From Scandinavium manionii (GTDB taxonomy: Bacteria; Pseudomonadota; Gammaproteobacteria; Enterobacterales; Enterobacteriaceae), in assembly GCF_024764775.1 (NCBI RefSeq), contig NZ_JALIGC010000039.1:248001-312000 (forward strand): a DNA stretch of 64,000 nt, written 5' to 3'. The translations under genes were made by a program, and so were the position numbers. This document shows positions 32,791 through 40,184 of the stretch, in pieces. The notes below the pieces were generated by a model that saw only the letters and a program-made list of their open reading frames with translations, ran no database searches and had not been told where the DNA came from. Within the stretch, counting starts at the first letter, position 1. The number at the start of each line of letters is the position of its first letter.

Positions 32791-33623
32791 TGAGTACGGT
32801 TGCAGAAGTCACTCAACTGGCGCGCGATATCCGTGTTGCCACCCTGAAATCGCTGACGGACCTTGGGTTTGGTCATTACGGCGGCAGCATGTCGGTGGTG
32901 GAAACCCTGGCGGTGCTCTACGGCGACGTAATGCGCATCGACCCGGGCGACCCGGACTGGAAAGGGCGCGACTATTTCGTGCTGTCGAAAGGTCACGCGG
33001 GCCCTGCGCTGTACAGCACGCTCGCCATCAAAGGCTATTTTCCACAGGAAGAACTGAGCACCCTGAACCAGAACGGCACCAAACTGCCGAGCCATCCGGA
33101 CAGGCTGAAAACGCGCGGCGTGGATGCCACGACCGGTTCGCTGGGTCAGGGCATTTCCATTGCCGGAGGCATGGCGCTCTCGCACAAACTGGCAGGGCGC
33201 AGTAACCGCGTGTTCTGCATCGTCGGCGACGGCGAACTGAACGAGGGCCAGTGCTGGGAAGCGTTCCAGTTCATCGCACATCACAAACTCAATAACCTGA
33301 TGGTGTTTATCGACTGGAACAAGCAGCAGCTCGACGGCGAGCTGGATGAAATCATCTGTGCGTTCGACCTGCACGAAAAATTCACCGCCTTTGGTTATGA
33401 CGTAGTCACGGTGAAAGGGGATGACATTCCAGGCCTGATAGACGCGGTAAAACCGGTGCCCGAAGCGGATGCCCGACCACGGCTGATTATCCTCGACAGC
33501 ATCAAAGGGCAGGGCGTGCCGTATCTGGAAAACCTGGGTAACTCGCACCACCTGCGCCTGACCGACGACATGAGAAAAACCCTGAACGACACCATTGCCC
33601 AACTGGAGGCCGCGCATGATTAA
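32787..33623 (+). CDS. Transketolase-like protein, N-terminal (TPP-binding) subunit
   Basis: A 278-residue protein equal to the N-terminal TPP-binding half of transketolase. It has the KGH motif at SKGHAGPALYS, the TPP motif GDGELNEGQCWEA (147 on) ending in the Asn of FIDWN, and TGSLGQGISIAGGMALSHK. Two ATGs compete (32787, overlapping the IIC stop, and 32790); AGGAG lies 4 and 7 bp upstream respectively. With the next gene it forms a two-chain transketolase that would transfer a two-carbon unit from or to the imported sugar phosphate. Confidence 0.92.
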   Translation: MMSTVAEVTQLARDIRVATLKSLTDLGFGHYGGSMSVVETLAVLYGDVMRIDPGDPDWKGRDYFVLSKGHAGPALYSTLAIKGYFPQEELSTLNQNGTKLPSHPDRLKTRGVDATTGSLGQGISIAGGMALSHKLAGRSNRVFCIVGDGELNEGQCWEAFQFIAHHKLNNLMVFIDWNKQQLDGELDEIICAFDLHEKFTAFGYDVVTVKGDDIPGLIDAVKPVPEADARPRLIILDSIKGQGVPYLENLGNSHHLRLTDDMRKTLNDTIAQLEAAHD

Positions 33624-34569
33624 GGTTGCACCTGCGGGAGAAAAAGACGCGATTGAGATGCGTAAAGTCTATGCCGGATTTGTGGCGGATCAGATTGAAG
33701 CGGGCAGCGAAATCATCGCGCTTGAAGCCGACCTGATGAGCTCGATGGCGATGGATAGCGTCCATAAAAAATACCCGCAGCAGGTGATTAACTGCGGGAT
33801 TATGGAAGCGAACGTGATCGGCACCGCGGCAGGATTATCGCTGACCGGTCGTAAGCCGTTCGTACATACGTTCACCGCGTTCGCCAGCCGCCGCTGCTTC
33901 GATCAGTTGTTTATGTCGCTCGACTACCAGCGTAATAACGTCAAAGTCATCGCCTCCGATGCGGGGGTCACCGCCTGTCATAACGGCGGGACGCACATGT
34001 CATTTGAAGATATGGGCATCGTTCGCGGGCTGGCGAATTCGGTGGTGATGGAAGTGACCGATGCCACCATGTTTAAGGACATCCTAAATCAGCTGATTGA
34101 TCTGGAAGGCTTTTACTGGGTGCGCACCATCCGCAAGCAGGCCCCGTCTGTGTATCAGGAAGGCTCAACGTTCACCATCGGCAAAGGCAACGTGCTGCGT
34201 GAAGGCGACGACATCACGCTCATCGCGAACGGCATTATGGTGGCAGAAGCGCTGGAAGCCGCTCGTCGCCTGGAGCGCGAAGGCGTGAGTGCGGCGGTCA
34301 TCGATATGTTTACGTTAAAGCCTATCGACCGGATGCTGGTGAAAAACTACGCCGAAAAAACCGGGCGTATTGTGACCTGTGAAAATCACAGTATTCATAA
34401 TGGTCTGGGGTCGGCGGTGGCAGAAGTGCTGGTCGAAACCTGTCCGGTGCCGATGCGTCGCGTGGGCGTGAAAGAGCGGTATGGTCAGGTCGGAACGCAG
34501 GATTTCCTGCAACAGGAATATGGCCTGACGGCGGATGAGATCGTGAAGGCGGCGAAGGAACTGCTGTAG
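33616..34569 (+). CDS. Transketolase-like protein, C-terminal subunit
   Basis: A 317-residue protein equal to the pyrimidine-binding and C-terminal halves of transketolase. It carries GIMEANVIGTAAGLSLTGRK, the pyrimidine-binding FTAFASRRCFDQL and the C-terminal swivelling domain (ENHSIHNGLGSAVAEVLVET). ATG 33616 follows GGAGGCCGCGC and overlaps the end of the previous gene by 8 bp. An upstream in-frame extension to 33595 is not needed. It is the last gene of the PTS operon. Confidence 0.92.
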   Translation: MIKVAPAGEKDAIEMRKVYAGFVADQIEAGSEIIALEADLMSSMAMDSVHKKYPQQVINCGIMEANVIGTAAGLSLTGRKPFVHTFTAFASRRCFDQLFMSLDYQRNNVKVIASDAGVTACHNGGTHMSFEDMGIVRGLANSVVMEVTDATMFKDILNQLIDLEGFYWVRTIRKQAPSVYQEGSTFTIGKGNVLREGDDITLIANGIMVAEALEAARRLEREGVSAAVIDMFTLKPIDRMLVKNYAEKTGRIVTCENHSIHNGLGSAVAEVLVETCPVPMRRVGVKERYGQVGTQDFLQQEYGLTADEIVKAAKELL

Positions 34570-34586
34570 CCAAATTGAAGCAATAA

Positions 34587-34612
34587 AAAAGGCAGCCATT
34601 TGGCTGCCTTTT
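34587..34612. terminator. Bidirectional terminator between the transketolase operon and pta
   Basis: AAAAGGCAGCC-ATTT-GGCTGCCTTTT is a perfect 11-bp stem with a 4-base loop and T runs on both strands. It lies 18 bp after the transketolase stop and 17 bp before the pta stop on the opposite strand. Confidence 0.92.
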
Positions 34613-34628
34613 GCATTTCAGCGGAGGA

Positions 34629-36770
34629 TTAGTCCTGCTGAGACGACTGAATCGCCGTCAGTGCGATGGTGTAGACGATATCGTCTACCAGCGCGCCACG
34701 AGAAAGGTCATTGACTGGTTTGCGCATACCCTGCAGCATCGGCCCGATGGAGATCAGGTCGGCTGAACGCTGTACCGCTTTGTAGGTGGTGTTACCGGTG
34801 TTCAGGTCTGGGAAGATGAACACGGTAGCGCGACCTGCAACCGGAGAGTTCGGCGCTTTGGATTTCGCAACGTCTGCCATTACGGCGGCGTCATACTGCA
34901 GCGGGCCGTCGATAACCAGGTCCGGACGTTTTTCCTGTGCGATGCGAGTGGCTTCACGCACTTTCTCAACGTCGCTACCCTGGCCGGAAGTCCCGGTAGA
35001 GTAAGAGAGCATGGCTACGCGCGGGTCGATACCGAATGCAGCTGCGGAATCCGCAGACTGGATAGCGATTTCGGCCAGCTGCTCAGCGGTTGGATCCGGG
35101 TTAATCGCGCAGTCACCGTAAACATAAACCTGTTCAGGCAGCAGCATGAAGAACACAGAAGAAACCAGTGAGCTGTTCGGCGCAGTTTTGATCAGCTGCA
35201 GCGGTGGACGGATGGTATTGGCAGTGGTGTGAACCGCGCCAGAAACCAGACCGTCAACTTCGTCCTGCTCCAGCATCATGGTGCCGAGCACAACGTTGTC
35301 TTCCAGCTGCTCGCGAGCCACGGCTTCAGTCATGCCTTTGCTCTTACGCAGCTCGACCAGGCGTGCGACGTAGCTTTCACGTACCACTTCCGGATCGACG
35401 ATTTCGATGCCCGCGCCCAGTTCAACACCCTGGTCAGCCGCAACGCGGTTGATTTCTTCCGGGTTGCCGAGCAGTACACAGGTCGCGATACCGCGCTCTG
35501 CACAGATAGCAGCCGCTTTCACGGTACGTGGTTCGTCGCCTTCTGGCAGAACAACGCGTTTGCCTGCTTTACGCGCCAGCTCGGTCAGCTGGTAGCGGAA
35601 CGCTGGCGGAGACAGACGACGGCTACGCTCAGACGTTGCAGTCAGCGATTCGATCCAGTTGGCATCGATGTGGCTAGCCACATATTCCTGCACTTTTTCG
35701 ATACGTGCATGGTCATCAACCGGCACTTCGAGGTTGAAGCTCTGCAGGCTCAGGGAAGTCTGCCAGGTGTTGGTGTTGACCATGAATACTGGCAGGCCAG
35801 TGGCGAACGCTCGTTCACACAGCTTGCTCACTCGCGCATCCATTTCGTATGCACCGGTCAGCAGGATGGCACCGATTTCAACGCCATTCATCGCTGCCAG
35901 ACACGCTGCAACCAGCACGTCTGGACGGTCTGCGGAGGTCACCAGCAGGGAGCCTGCGCGGAAGTGTTCCAGCATGTGTGGAATGCTGCGCGCACAGAAG
36001 GTCACGGACTTCACGCGGCGGGTGTTGATGTCGCCTTCGTTCACGATGGTCGCGTTCAGGTGACGAGCCATATCGATTGCACGGGTAGCAATCAGATCAA
36101 AGCTCCATGGCACCGCGCCCAGCATCGGAAGCGGGCTAGTCGCTGCCAGATCTGTCGGATTAATTTTCACAACTTTCGCAGTGGAAGAGTCGTCGAAAAT
36201 TTCAGACAGGTCAGGACGAGTACGGCCCTGATCATCAACCGGTGCGTTCAGTTTGTTAACGATAACGCCGGTGATGTTGGTGTTTTTCGTGCCGCCGAAG
36301 CTGCTACGGGTCAGTTCGATACGCTCTTTCAGGCCTTCCTGAGTATCGGTGCCCTGAGACATCACGAACACGATTTCCGCGTTCAGCGTCTTAGCAATCT
36401 CGTAGTTCAGGGACTGTGCGAACTGGTGTTTACGAGTCGGGACCAGGCCTTCAACCAGCACCACTTCAGCATCCTGGGTGTTCGCGTGGTAGTTAGCGAT
36501 GATCTCTTCCATCAGCACGTCATTCTGGTTGCTGGAGAGCAGAGATTCAACGTGGCTCATCTTCAGCGGTTCAGCTGCTGGCAGATTGGAGTTAGCACGC
36601 ACGATAGCCGTGGTCTGGTCTGGCGCATCGCCACCAGCACGCGGCTGAGCGATTGGCTTAAAGACGCTCAGACGAACGCCTTTGCGTTCCATAGCGCGGA
36701 TAACGCCAAGGCTGACGCTGGTCAGACCGACGCTGGTTCCGGTAGGGATCAGCATAATTGTACGGGACAC
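34629..36770 (-). CDS. pta: Phosphate acetyltransferase
   Basis: Pta converts acetyl-CoA and phosphate to acetyl phosphate, which AckA uses to make ATP and acetate. The 713-residue protein matches E. coli Pta (714). The N-terminal P-loop-like domain begins MLIPTGTSVGLTSVSLGVIR. A DRTGG-like middle domain regulates the enzyme. The C-terminal PTA_PTB catalytic domain runs from about 390 (LPEGDEPRTVKAAAICAERG; SYSTGTSGQGSDVEKVREAT). ATG 36770 follows AGAGGATAAATC. It lies 75 bp downstream of ackA in one operon. Confidence 0.99.
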   Translation of the reverse strand: MSRTIMLIPTGTSVGLTSVSLGVIRAMERKGVRLSVFKPIAQPRAGGDAPDQTTAIVRANSNLPAAEPLKMSHVESLLSSNQNDVLMEEIIANYHANTQDAEVVLVEGLVPTRKHQFAQSLNYEIAKTLNAEIVFVMSQGTDTQEGLKERIELTRSSFGGTKNTNITGVIVNKLNAPVDDQGRTRPDLSEIFDDSSTAKVVKINPTDLAATSPLPMLGAVPWSFDLIATRAIDMARHLNATIVNEGDINTRRVKSVTFCARSIPHMLEHFRAGSLLVTSADRPDVLVAACLAAMNGVEIGAILLTGAYEMDARVSKLCERAFATGLPVFMVNTNTWQTSLSLQSFNLEVPVDDHARIEKVQEYVASHIDANWIESLTATSERSRRLSPPAFRYQLTELARKAGKRVVLPEGDEPRTVKAAAICAERGIATCVLLGNPEEINRVAADQGVELGAGIEIVDPEVVRESYVARLVELRKSKGMTEAVAREQLEDNVVLGTMMLEQDEVDGLVSGAVHTTANTIRPPLQLIKTAPNSSLVSSVFFMLLPEQVYVYGDCAINPDPTAEQLAEIAIQSADSAAAFGIDPRVAMLSYSTGTSGQGSDVEKVREATRIAQEKRPDLVIDGPLQYDAAVMADVAKSKAPNSPVAGRATVFIFPDLNTGNTTYKAVQRSADLISIGPMLQGMRKPVNDLSRGALVDDIVYTIALTAIQSSQQD

Positions 36771-36817
36771 GATTTATCCTCTTTCGTTACCGCCACGGTT
36801 GGCGGGATCCAAAACAG

Positions 36818-36840
36818 CACCGCCAGCTAGGCTGGCGGTG
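36818..36840 (-). terminator. Hairpin between ackA and pta
   Basis: CACCGCCAGC (36818-36827) and GCTGGCGGTG (36831-36840) form a perfect 10-bp stem with a 3-base loop. On the minus strand it is followed by CTGTTTTGG. The T tract is short, so it is more likely a partial terminator or mRNA-stability element setting the ackA:pta ratio. Confidence 0.7.
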
Positions 36841-36845
36841 TGGAA

Positions 36846-38048
36846 TCAGGCAGTCAGACGAGCTGCGTCTTGTGCGATGACCAATTCTTCATTGGTCGGG
36901 ATGACCACGGCAGGGCGGGTGCCTTCTTTGTTAATGAAGCCAGACTTGCCGAAGCGGGCAGCCAGGTTGCGTTCGTGATCAACGTCGAAGCCCAGAACGC
37001 CCAGTTTACCCAGGGACAGTTCGCGAACCATCGCGGCGTTCTCGCCGATACCACCGGTGAAGACAACGGCGTCCAGACGACCGTCCATCAGCGCGGTGTA
37101 AGAACCGATGTATTTCGCCAGGCGGTGGCAGTAAACGTCCATTGCACGTTTAGCGTCTGCTTTGGTTTCGTAGTTGTCTTCAACATAACGGCAGTCACTG
37201 GTGACTTCGGTCAGACCCAGGAGGCCGGACTCTTTGGTCAGCATTTTGTTGATTGCATCAACGCTCATGCCCAGGGTGTCGTGCAGATGGAAGATGATAG
37301 CCGGGTCGATGTCACCAGAACGGGTGCCCATGACCAGGCCTTCCAGCGGGGTCAGACCCATGGAAGTATCAACACATTCGCCGTTACGGATAGCAGAAAC
37401 AGAACCACCGTTGCCCAGGTGGCAAGTGATGATGTTCAGTTCTTCAACTGGCTTGTTCAGAATTTTAGCGGCTTCCTGAGTCACGAAGAAGTGGCTGGTG
37501 CCGTGTGCGCCATAGCGACGAACGCCGTGTTCTTTGTACAGGCTGTACGGCAGAGCATACAGGTAAGACTCTTCCGGCATGGTCTGATGGAACGCGGTAT
37601 CGAAGACAGCAACGTTTTTGTCTTTCAGGTTCGGGAAGGATTTCAGCGCTTCCGCGATGCCGATCAGGTGTGCAGGGTTGTGCAGCGGTGCAAAAGAGGC
37701 TGCATCTTTGATACCCTGAATAACGGAATCATCGATAACCACAGAACCGGTGTACTTTTCACCGCCGTGAACAACGCGATGACCGATAGCCGCCAGCTGA
37801 GCAGACAGTTCTGGTTTTTGTGCCAGAATAGTATTAACGATAAAGTTAAGCGCTTCACTGTGAGCGGCGCCTGCACCTAAAGCCGCTTCTTGTTTGGCGC
37901 CGTCCATTTTCCATTTCAGACGTGCTTCAGGGAGATGGAAACATTCGGCCAAACCAGAGAGGTATTCTTCACCATTGATTGCGTCGATGACAGCGAATTT
38001 CAGTGAAGAGCTACCGCAGTTCAGAACCAGTACTAACTTACTCGACAT
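36846..38048 (-). CDS. ackA: Acetate kinase
   Basis: AckA transfers phosphate between acetyl phosphate and ADP. The 400-residue protein has the ASKHA-fold signatures LVLNCGSSSLKFAVID at the N-terminus, HRVVHGGEKYT, and the catalytic GAHGTSHFFVTQEA region. The C-terminal ATP-binding FTGGIGENAAMVRE is also clear. The ATG at 38048 follows AGGTACTTCC. It is the first gene of ackA-pta and is divergent from yfbV. High codon bias indicates strong expression. Confidence 0.99.
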   Translation of the reverse strand: MSSKLVLVLNCGSSSLKFAVIDAINGEEYLSGLAECFHLPEARLKWKMDGAKQEAALGAGAAHSEALNFIVNTILAQKPELSAQLAAIGHRVVHGGEKYTGSVVIDDSVIQGIKDAASFAPLHNPAHLIGIAEALKSFPNLKDKNVAVFDTAFHQTMPEESYLYALPYSLYKEHGVRRYGAHGTSHFFVTQEAAKILNKPVEELNIITCHLGNGGSVSAIRNGECVDTSMGLTPLEGLVMGTRSGDIDPAIIFHLHDTLGMSVDAINKMLTKESGLLGLTEVTSDCRYVEDNYETKADAKRAMDVYCHRLAKYIGSYTALMDGRLDAVVFTGGIGENAAMVRELSLGKLGVLGFDVDHERNLAARFGKSGFINKEGTRPAVVIPTNEELVIAQDAARLTA

Positions 38049-38387
38049 GGAAGTACCTATTAATCTTATGTGGCTAAAAAAACGTCAGTGAGTCAAAGAG
38101 CGTAGCGCATGATGACGCTGACATTTATGATTAACATCATGCTCAATACTTTTAGCAGGCATGATGAAAGGAATTCGGGTGATTCATCCTTCAGTTTTGC
38201 ACAATTTTCAACCGATGGCAGAATGTGCAATAATTTGACGAATCGCGAGAGTGGGTCTACGCCCATCTCAGGCCGCACAGAATACCTGAATGCCGCCTTT
38301 ATTGCCAAAATGTTTTGAACGTTGTCATGCATAGTTGTTGTTTTGCACGAAATTTTGATTTTTTATCTGTGAAGTTGAGGTAACGCC
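38049..38387. promoter_or_regulatory. Divergent ackA / yfbV control region
   Basis: This 339-bp gap holds no convincing gene; short ORFs on both strands lack ribosome sites and codon bias. It is AT-rich (especially 38280-38387) and must carry the ackA and yfbV promoters. A symmetric ATGAT-TAAC-ATCAT at 38127-38140 is described separately. Confidence 0.6.
38127..38140. promoter_or_regulatory. FNR-like palindrome upstream of ackA
   Basis: ATGAT-TAAC-ATCAT matches the FNR dyad TTGAT-N4-ATCAA in the TGAT/ATCA core. It lies about 80-90 bp upstream of the ackA start. Anaerobic activation of ackA would fit, but the outer bases differ from consensus. Confidence 0.4.
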
Positions 38388-38843
38388 ATGTCGACACCCG
38401 AGAACCGCCCGGTAAACTTTTTCAGTTCGTTCCGCCGTGGGCAGCACTACGCGAAGACGTGGCCGATGGAAAAACGCCTGGCACCGGTGTTTGTTGAAAA
38501 CCGCGTCATCCGTGCTACCCGCCACGCTATACGCTTCATGCCGCCGGTAGCGGTGTTTACGCTGTGCTGGCAAATCGCTCTCGGCGGCCAACTTGGCCCG
38601 GCCATTGCGACCGCATTGTTTGCGCTGAGCCTGCCGATGCAAGGATTATGGTGGCTGGGCAAGCGTTCCGCCACTCCGCTGCCGCCAACCATTTTGAGCT
38701 GGTTCTATGAAGTGCGCGGAAAATTGCAGGAGTCAGGCCAGGTGCTGGCCCCTTTTGAAGGCAAGCCAGATTACCAGGCGTTAGCTGACACGCTTAAGCG
38801 CGCATTCAAGCAACTGGATAAAACTTTCCTTGATGATTTGTAA
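38388..38843 (+). CDS. yfbV: Inner membrane protein YfbV (UPF0208)
   Basis: A 151-residue protein identical in length to E. coli YfbV. Two adjacent hydrophobic segments (AIRFMPPVAVFTLCWQIALG and PAIATALFALSLPMQGLWWL) anchor it in the inner membrane. The flanks are cytoplasmic; the C-terminal part is DYQALADTLKRAFKQLDKTF. In E. coli it has been linked to chromosome organisation of the terminus region boundary and its mechanism is unclear. ATG 38388 follows TTGAGGTAACGCC. A terminator follows. Confidence 0.95.
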   Translation: MSTPENRPVNFFSSFRRGQHYAKTWPMEKRLAPVFVENRVIRATRHAIRFMPPVAVFTLCWQIALGGQLGPAIATALFALSLPMQGLWWLGKRSATPLPPTILSWFYEVRGKLQESGQVLAPFEGKPDYQALADTLKRAFKQLDKTFLDDL

Positions 38844-38864
38844 TTAACTATCAAAAACGCATAT

Positions 38865-38899
38865 AAAAGAGGGCATACACTTTGTAAGCCCTCTTTTTT
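38865..38899 (+). terminator. Terminator after yfbV
   Basis: AAAAGAGGGC (38865-38874) and GCCCTCTTTT (38888-38897) form a 10-bp stem with a 13-base loop, running into T6. It starts 22 bp after the yfbV stop. Confidence 0.9.
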
Positions 38900-38926
38900 C
38901 ATGCGTAAGCGCAACAGGAGTCGAAA

Positions 38927-39421
38927 ATGGAAATGACCAACGCTCAACGTCTGATTTTGTCGAATCAGTACAAAATGATGACCATGATGGATCCCGACAA
39001 CGCCGAGCGTTACCGCCGCCTGCAGACGATCATCGAGCGCGGCTACGGTCTGCAAATGCGCGAACTGGATCGTGAATTTGGCCAACTAACCGAAGAAACC
39101 TGCCGGGTGATCATCGACATCATGGAGATGTACCACGCGCTGCACGTTTCCTGGACCAACCTCAAAGACGCTGACAGCGTGGACGAACGCCGTGTGACTT
39201 TCCTTGGCTTCGATGCCGCGACCGAAGCCCGCTATCTTGGCTACGTGCGCTTTATGGTCAACACCGAAGGCCGTTACACGCATTTCGATGCCGGTACTCA
39301 CGGCTTCAACGCCCAGACCCCAATGTGGGAAAAATACCAGCGTATGCTGAGCGCATGGCACGCGTGTCCACGCCAGTATCACCTGAGCAGCAACGAAATT
39401 AATCAGATTATCAATGCCTGA
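38927..39421 (+). CDS. yfbU: YfbU family protein (UPF0304)
   Basis: A 164-residue helical cytoplasmic protein, nearly identical to E. coli YfbU (for example RLILSNQYKMMTMMDPDNAE, YRRLQTIIERGYGLQMRELD and FDAATEARYLGYVRFMV). YfbU has been implicated in stress-induced cell death, but its biochemical function is not defined. ATG 38927 follows CAGGAGTCGAAA. Its stop overlaps the ATG at 39421 and the yfbT gene follows directly. Confidence 0.95.
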   Translation: MEMTNAQRLILSNQYKMMTMMDPDNAERYRRLQTIIERGYGLQMRELDREFGQLTEETCRVIIDIMEMYHALHVSWTNLKDADSVDERRVTFLGFDAATEARYLGYVRFMVNTEGRYTHFDAGTHGFNAQTPMWEKYQRMLSAWHACPRQYHLSSNEINQIINA

Positions 39422-39432
39422 TGGAGGTCGCC

Positions 39433-40092
39433 GTGCAGTGCAAAGGTTTTTTGTTTGATCTCGACGGTACGCTGGTGGATTCACTGCCAGTTGTGGAACG
39501 TTCGTGGTGCCACTGGGCTGATCGTCACGGTCTGAGCCACAGTGAAGTCCTGAATTTTATTCACGGCAAGCAGGCGATGACTTCTCTGCGCCACTTCCTG
39601 CCTGGCCGTACCGAAGCGGAAATTCAGGTGGAGTTCAGCTGGCTCGAGCGAATGGAGTCCGAGGACACCGCCGGGATCACCGCGCTGCCGGGTTCGCTGG
39701 CGCTGCTGAATCATCTGGATGAAGCCGGCATTCCATGGGCGATAGTCACCTCTGGTTCCGTTCCGGTGGCACATGCGCGTCATCGCGCCGCGGGCCTGCC
39801 TGACGCAAAAGTGTTTGTCACCGCTGAGCAGGTAAAACGCGGTAAGCCCGAGCCGGATGCCTATCTGCTCGGCGCAGAGCTGCTGGGCTTTGCCCCGGCT
39901 GAATGCGCAGTAGTGGAAGACGCGGCGGCGGGGATGCTTTCTGGTCTCGCGGCAGGCTGTCGCGTCATTGCCGTGAACGTGCCCGGCGATGCACCTCGGT
40001 TAAACGAAGCGGATTTCGTGCTGACCACGCTCGAAGCGTTAAGCATTAACCGGCAGCCCGATGGCACGGTAGATGTGCATCTGAAAGACTAA
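39433..40092 (+). CDS. yfbT: HAD-family sugar phosphatase YfbT (HxpA)
   Basis: A 219-residue haloacid dehalogenase-like phosphatase acting on hexitol and sugar phosphates in E. coli. Motif I is FLFDLDGTLVDSLP (nucleophile Asp), motif II AIVTSGSVPVAHARH, motif III K-RGKPEPDAYLLGAELLG and motif IV VVEDAAAGMLSGLAAG. I choose GTG 39433, 6 bp after GGAGG, which gives the family N-terminus QCKGFLFDL. ATG 39421, which overlaps the yfbU stop, is a possible alternative 4 codons longer. Confidence 0.93.
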   Translation: MQCKGFLFDLDGTLVDSLPVVERSWCHWADRHGLSHSEVLNFIHGKQAMTSLRHFLPGRTEAEIQVEFSWLERMESEDTAGITALPGSLALLNHLDEAGIPWAIVTSGSVPVAHARHRAAGLPDAKVFVTAEQVKRGKPEPDAYLLGAELLGFAPAECAVVEDAAAGMLSGLAAGCRVIAVNVPGDAPRLNEADFVLTTLEALSINRQPDGTVDVHLKD

Positions 40093-40104
40093 ACGTATGA
40101 TCTG

Positions 40105-40128
40105 GCCTCGCTTCGGCGGGGCTTTTTT
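40105..40128 (+). terminator. Terminator after yfbT
   Basis: GCCTCGC-TTCG-GCGGGGC (40105-40122) with one T-G pair, followed by T6. It begins 13 bp after the yfbT stop. Confidence 0.93.
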
Positions 40129-40184
40129 ATGCCACAATGATCGCTCTCTTTTCTGACAAGACTCTCTTCTGACAAGGACATGTT

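Noticed and set aside
35229..36830. A 533-codon open frame on the plus strand antisense to pta
   Set aside because: It is the mirror of a highly biased core gene; its translation has no family features, is His/Gln/Phe-rich, and has no ribosome site. pta on the other strand is certain.
36840..37880. A 346-codon open frame antisense to ackA
   Set aside because: It is a codon-bias shadow of ackA with no recognisable domains.
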